Below are positions 24,001 through 26,342 of a DNA stretch of 26,342 nt, in pieces. This DNA comes from an uncultured Bacillota bacterium (GTDB lineage Bacteria > Bacillota_I > Bacilli_A > RFN20 > CAG-449): NCBI GenBank assembly GCA_902493275.1, contig CABUOQ010000025.1, positions 1 through 26,342 of the forward strand, in the 5' to 3' direction. Numbering within the stretch: position 1 is the stretch's first letter; each line of letters starts with the position of its first letter. Under the pieces are notes generated by a model, which was not told the DNA's origin, did no database searches, and was given only the letters and a program-made list of their open reading frames with translations. A program made the position numbers and the translations under genes.

Positions 24001-24127
24001 CTTTGCCAGATAAAGAAAGATTTCTTCCAGTTGAATTCATATTTCCTGAAAAAAACCAACTGCCAAATCCTATTGTCGTAAATAGAAAATTAATTAAAAA
24101 TAAAAGAATAAATTTATGTTTCATCAT
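21077..24127 (-). CDS. Large exported surface protein with InlB-type B repeat
   Basis: A 1016-aa protein (1015 if the second ATG at 24124 is used; GGAG is 5 bases from the first and 8 from the second). Residues 5-28 are the hydrophobic export segment ending TIGFGSWFFSG. Residues ~275-315 resemble an InlB B-repeat/flg_new (Listeria-Bacteroides) unit: LQIDNYQQYGYYTDANCT followed by FDFSTPITTSTDIYVKYL. The rest is Ser/Thr/Asn-rich, with stacked short-strand stretches (LTINGNLTIGAHIGG, LDLYGHNIYVDGGTL) typical of right-handed beta-helix surface proteins. A segment near residue 680 (VDIIVKAGNQLVVSS.MTFYPGSS) aligns with the Hint-bearing protein of the second pair. It lacks a Hint domain, an LPxTG sorting signal and a clear C-terminal membrane segment. 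It overlaps the end of the small gene before it (ATGA). Confidence 0.8.
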   Translation of the reverse strand: MMKHKFILLFLINFLFTTIGFGSWFFSGNMNSTGRNLSLSGKEVTVTIHNLKQSTDVTTTTTYSIPVKSSVVVDETSFISPTDTNGNTQKEKWPDVGSSYTTTNWDEKTLYYSINSDGSKTSINTHSASLGPEQIKNKTPYINVNEWSNVSNDSTWGDVWNVGYQGNNFYFYTNCDDSIQFKMKYSQGDIIPNSEKKVSEIVEYDEVTGNTTTSTIYERAIVRDTLEQERGKRTFLSFIKYIYGYYYPTYQYRKVTTVQSSKHQIEENSSNTLKVQQGKRLSLLDLQIDNYQQYGYYTDANCTKFFDFSTPITTSTDIYVKYLATSSTETLGQKITSLTSGQTLNVYNQSGGNSGSSEGNNYDIFTDPYYGSEMNVCFMDATTIKTGVNVNLTYGNGETYASPIEGQITESLGNHRTSTDDSISTYYSSNSNIGFDNCATYIALGGDLTINGNLTIGAHIGGNNNYTKYSYIIGKYTCLDLYGHNIYVDGGTLTGYGLIIDSIGTGKIFVKNNGTLESTLTISDGRATRSMMLGIAKRQSPFTEYRFSYLQVPVKFDNYTTMKAYIKFDIGEFGIANFHINFIGKTDALFLWNDTIETSYVEYYSENKNSLNIESLKKNCYNQRNKFIFNANMKQNYHVELTLTISVSLGSATATVDFGRIDFPISPFVDIIVKAGNQLVVSSKMTFYPGSSLLVEEGSFLKFEYTKDPVTYKKTTGVVIPEETRHMVGGIMSYTNHISDLSNYGYSSEKFSSGIYSNATFWTNTKTGNIQINGSIEFDTTINTADSLGDCFYYLSGYMNLSEQSLKDIIANRALVKTYDMKAELLNGYLFSGTETAVTNEYQRAASYNLNPLISNGKGYIIDSQYSLEGTYKNGVLRETSSLSLNNGVIEKTSDSRNFFLYVDSDMYVGGSAGSNQSDAIDREITITETEIYDDDHQIIKVDSNFYAYYKGIFVPLLSFSDGDIVQDNTTLLNANLRKFMSNSQSTNDVNSVKYSNSIIAFSSQYNTWIFKKFAE

Positions 24128-24840
24128 ACTTTCTCCGGTAAAGATGTTAGTAATTCAGCAGATGTTATTTGAGACAACTTACTAACAAAAATTTCCTCAT
24201 CTAAAATTTCAAAGTTTAAACTAGCATTTAATTGTATTGCTTTGTTAGAAGAATAAAATTCAAAATAATTACATAATGATGGATTATTTTCACTTAAAAA
24301 TCTTGTAGAAGTTTCAATTTTATATTCACTATTTTCAGTGTCAATACTATTTATAGTTGTAATTACATTACTACAATAAAAAGTATCATTGCTTGGAAGA
24401 TATGTAAAAGCAATAGACTTAGGTGAAACAACATATGAATTATCTTCAAATAAATTAATATTGAGAGCGGTTTTAGCAATATATTTAAATGCAAGATTAA
24501 TTTCTAAATCTTCAGTTATTAATTTTTTTGCTTCCGATGGATTTATCTCTATTGTTAAAGAAATTTTGTTATCTGTTAAGTGCTTTTTATCATCAAGTTT
24601 ATAGTATCCAAAATAATTTTCAGAATCTTTTATATAAAAAGCAGTACCTTTATAATCTTTACTTTGATATTTTATATCACCAACTTCAACATTAATATTA
24701 GCTTCTGTAGAGATTCCACCAGTCATTACCCAACTTGAAAATCCAACTCCTAACAATGAAGCATTACAAAGGACAAGGAGAAACCCTATTCCAAGATATT
24801 TATGTTTTAAGTTTTTAAACAATTTCTTTAAGTCTTTCAT
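24124..24840 (-). CDS. Small exported surface protein, partner of the 1016-aa protein
   Basis: A 238-aa protein with N-terminus MKDLKKLFKNLKHK, a hydrophobic stretch of about 20 residues and the motif LLGVGFSSWVMTGG at ~29-42, then NINVEVGDIKYQSKDY and a beta-rich domain (FYIKDSENYFGYYK, DLEINLAFKYIAKTALNINLF). It is the paralogue of the 208-aa protein; similarity is strong in the first ~55 residues and weak after. There is no homopolymer in its signal codons. Its TGA overlaps the ATG of the large protein. The ribosome site is poor (AAGGG three bases before ATG), so translation may depend on something other than a normal Shine-Dalgarno. Probably a TasA/CalY-like matrix or pilus-type subunit; uncertain. 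Confidence 0.8.
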   Translation of the reverse strand: MKDLKKLFKNLKHKYLGIGFLLVLCNASLLGVGFSSWVMTGGISTEANINVEVGDIKYQSKDYKGTAFYIKDSENYFGYYKLDDKKHLTDNKISLTIEINPSEAKKLITEDLEINLAFKYIAKTALNINLFEDNSYVVSPKSIAFTYLPSNDTFYCSNVITTINSIDTENSEYKIETSTRFLSENNPSLCNYFEFYSSNKAIQLNASLNFEILDEEIFVSKLSQITSAELLTSLPEKV

Positions 24841-24885
24841 ATGCCCTTAATTTTATCATACATATTTTTATTTTTGTAGAGTTTA
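24841..24885 (-). promoter_or_regulatory. Conserved 45-bp upstream element, copy 1
   Basis: Gap-free match to 21014-21058 (32 of 45). It includes TAAACTCTACAAAAATAAAA and a TATGAT further down. Either a shared promoter/operator or the remains of the same duplication that copied the gene pair. Confidence 0.45.
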
Positions 24886-24987
24886 CATTGTTTTTTAATT
24901 GATTTTTAACATTTTTATCTTCGTTTTATTAAGTTTTGATAACTATTTCACTATACACTTAAATATTTTTAATTATCCAATAAATTA

Positions 24988-25500
24988 TTAATTAATTCCA
25001 AATTCCTTAGCATATTTTATAACACCATAAATATCACTTGCTTTTTCATCTAATTTATATGCCATAAAATTTTCTTACGGAACGTTAAATGGGTATTTTA
25101 TACCAAAAACATCAGCAGGCAAGTATCCTACTCTTGAATAAAAACTAGGATTTCCCAAAACAATAGAGTATTTATACCCTAATTCTTTGGCAATTTTATG
25201 TCCCATTTTTATTAAAGTTGTCCCGATTCCCTGTTTTTGATATTCTGGTAAAACAGATAAAGGCGCTAAAGCTAAAACTATATTATTTCCAACTATAGCT
25301 TTTGTAAAAAGTATATGCCCAACAATTTTACCATTTATTTCAGCAACAAGGGATAATTGAGAAATAAAACTATCACTCTTCCTTAATTTTGTTACTAATT
25401 CATGCTCATTTCCATCTGAATGTTCAGCATTAGTAAAAGCTTCTTTTATTACCAGATATACACTTTTATAATCTTTATTTTTTTCTTATCTAATAATCAT
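24988..25500 (-). pseudogene. GNAT N-acetyltransferase with two in-frame stop codons
   Basis: A frame of 171 codons starts MIIR at ATG 25500 and ends at TAA 24988-24990. It is interrupted by TAA at codon 5 (25486-25488) and codon 142 (25075-25077). Between them it reads as a YhbS-like acetyltransferase: YLVIKEAFTNAEHSDGNEHE, LVAEINGKIVGHILFTKA, the acetyl-CoA loop LSVLPEYQKQGIGTTLI, and GNPSFYSRVGYLPA. After the second stop it continues in the same frame with ENFMAYKLDEKASDIYGVI. Family sequences would have Gln/Glu and Asp/Glu at the stop positions, so each is probably a single substitution. The enzyme cannot be made full-length. Confidence 0.88.
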
Positions 25501-25561
25501 AAAATTCTCAACACCTATATTTTATATTAAACAAATAACTTCTTATTTAATACAAAATAAT

Positions 25562-26281
25562 TTAATCTTTATTTGTACTACTAATTTCCCAGACACTATC
25601 AAAATGATTTTTCATTAATTTAACAATATTTTTATGATCTTCATTTTCATAATCATATTCAGATGCCGTTCCACTTAACAATATATGATCTTTAGAAAGG
25701 GCGGGTAAAAATGTAATATTTAAATATCCCTTAGATTGAATACCATTTATTGTTTTAAAATTTGCAATGACCATTGGCATTCTAAATTCTGTTGAAAAAT
25801 ATCTAACCTCTATTTTCGATTGCGGATATTTCTTTATTATCTCGTTTATTTTTGAATTTACGTAATCTACTTCATCATTTATGTCATTATCCGAAGTTCT
25901 GTTTCCATTTTTTCTTTCAATATTCATGATATCATTAATAAAACAAGTGCCTTTTTTAGCAAATAAAAACTTAATATTCACTCCTCGCTGAGCAGCACTT
26001 TCAATTAAAGCAATTTTTTCATTATCGTTAAAAAATCCATATGCTGATACATACATCATTTTAATTGTATCAGCCTTAGTAAAAATCTTTTTAAAATTAA
26101 TTTGATCTACAACAACAGAATGATCAAAACCATAAGTCTTCATCTTTTTTGCGAATCTAATATATTTAGCATAGTGTTTACAAATAAGATATGTAATTAA
26201 AGCTGTCGTGCCTGTAATAATTATAGTCTTTATTATGTCATAAATTAAAGTTGCAAAATTGATTTGTGATAAGTCAAACAT
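25562..26281 (-). CDS. Membrane-anchored PLD-like protein of unknown function
   Basis: A 239-aa protein with one N-terminal membrane segment (residues ~12-37, LIYDIIKTIIITGTTALITY) and a cytoplasmic alpha/beta domain. MMYVSAYGFFNDNEKIALIESAAQRG followed by NIKFLFAKKGTC looks like the first repeat of a phospholipase D-like fold, and HILLSGTASEYDYENEDHKNIVKLMKNHFDSVW like its second, but the catalytic HxKxxxxD is not seen in either, so catalysis is doubtful. AAGGAAG (about 26286-26292) precedes the ATG. A downstream GNAT pseudogene lies on the same strand. I cannot assign a role. Confidence 0.65.
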   Translation of the reverse strand: MFDLSQINFATLIYDIIKTIIITGTTALITYLICKHYAKYIRFAKKMKTYGFDHSVVVDQINFKKIFTKADTIKMMYVSAYGFFNDNEKIALIESAAQRGVNIKFLFAKKGTCFINDIMNIERKNGNRTSDNDINDEVDYVNSKINEIIKKYPQSKIEVRYFSTEFRMPMVIANFKTINGIQSKGYLNITFLPALSKDHILLSGTASEYDYENEDHKNIVKLMKNHFDSVWEISSTNKD

Positions 26282-26293
26282 AAACTTCCTTGT

Positions 26294-26299
26294 ATTATA
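26294..26299 (-). promoter_or_regulatory. Probable -10 element of the PLD-like gene
   Basis: On the minus strand TATAAT lies 12 bases before the ATG, with TTATTC 17 bp upstream as a weak -35. The leader would be only a few bases, which would clip the AAGGAAG ribosome site, so the assignment is tentative. Confidence 0.4.
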
Positions 26300-26342
26300 A
26301 AATTACTCAAAGATATGAATAACCTTATAACTTTTCCTTTCT

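Noticed and set aside
20387..24126. Mycoplasma-type genetic code (TGA = Trp)
   Set aside because: Both small surface genes end at TGA exactly overlapping the ATG of the next gene, and Trp is TGG throughout the housekeeping genes.
1..26342. CRISPR array, tRNA or rRNA genes
   Set aside because: No regularly spaced direct repeats and no tRNA- or rRNA-like sequence were found on either strand by reading.

Overview
This is an AT-rich chromosomal window from a low-GC Bacillota. The operon orders (alaS-ruvX-DUF1292, and rimP-nusA-ylxR-ylxQ-infB-rbfA), the T-box leader, Shine-Dalgarno sites, short IF2 (623 aa) and acidic NusA tail point to Bacilli, perhaps an uncultured gut lineage near Erysipelotrichales/RF39 or Mollicutes; that placement is inference. 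TGA is used as a stop codon (two surface genes end in TGA) and Trp is TGG, so the code is the standard bacterial one, not the Mycoplasma code.

Layout. (1) 1-1686, + strand: the 3' part of a putative cysteine-hydrolase-like protein, two tandem paralogous lipoproteins and a terminator hairpin. (2) 1687-3380: a complete IS30-family element with 32-bp perfect terminal inverted repeats and a 13-bp target duplication, inserted into the 3' arm and T-tract of that terminator. Its transposase has an in-frame TAA between the second Asp and the Glu of the DDE triad. (3) 3426-7556, + strand: promoter, alanine T-box, alaS-ruvX-DUF1292, then greA with its own promoter and a terminator. (4) 7553-9300, - strand: truB-ribF; then on the + strand a TtcA-like/ElaA-like GNAT fusion; then galE on the - strand. 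(5) 11965-17023, - strand: the rimP-nusA-ylxR-ylxQ-infB-rbfA transcription/translation operon with promoter and leader hairpin. (6) 17526-24840, - strand: four large or small exported surface proteins arranged as two paralogous small+large pairs. (7) 24988-26281, - strand: a GNAT pseudogene with two nonsense codons and a membrane-anchored PLD-like protein.

The most interesting part is the surface locus. Each pair is one small protein (238 or 208 aa) whose TGA stop overlaps the ATG of a large repeat-rich protein (1016 or 954 aa). All four begin with the same unusual membrane/signal segment ending in G-[FY]-x-S-[WF]. The second small gene carries a run of nine G in its signal-peptide codons, in a genome of roughly 30% GC; gain or loss of one G gives an early stop in either alternative frame. 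This looks like a phase-variation switch that would also affect the translationally coupled large protein. That large protein ends in a Hint (Hedgehog/intein-type) autoprocessing domain with a further ~90-aa tail. Together these suggest a switchable, self-processing cell-surface system, which is a hypothesis from sequence only.
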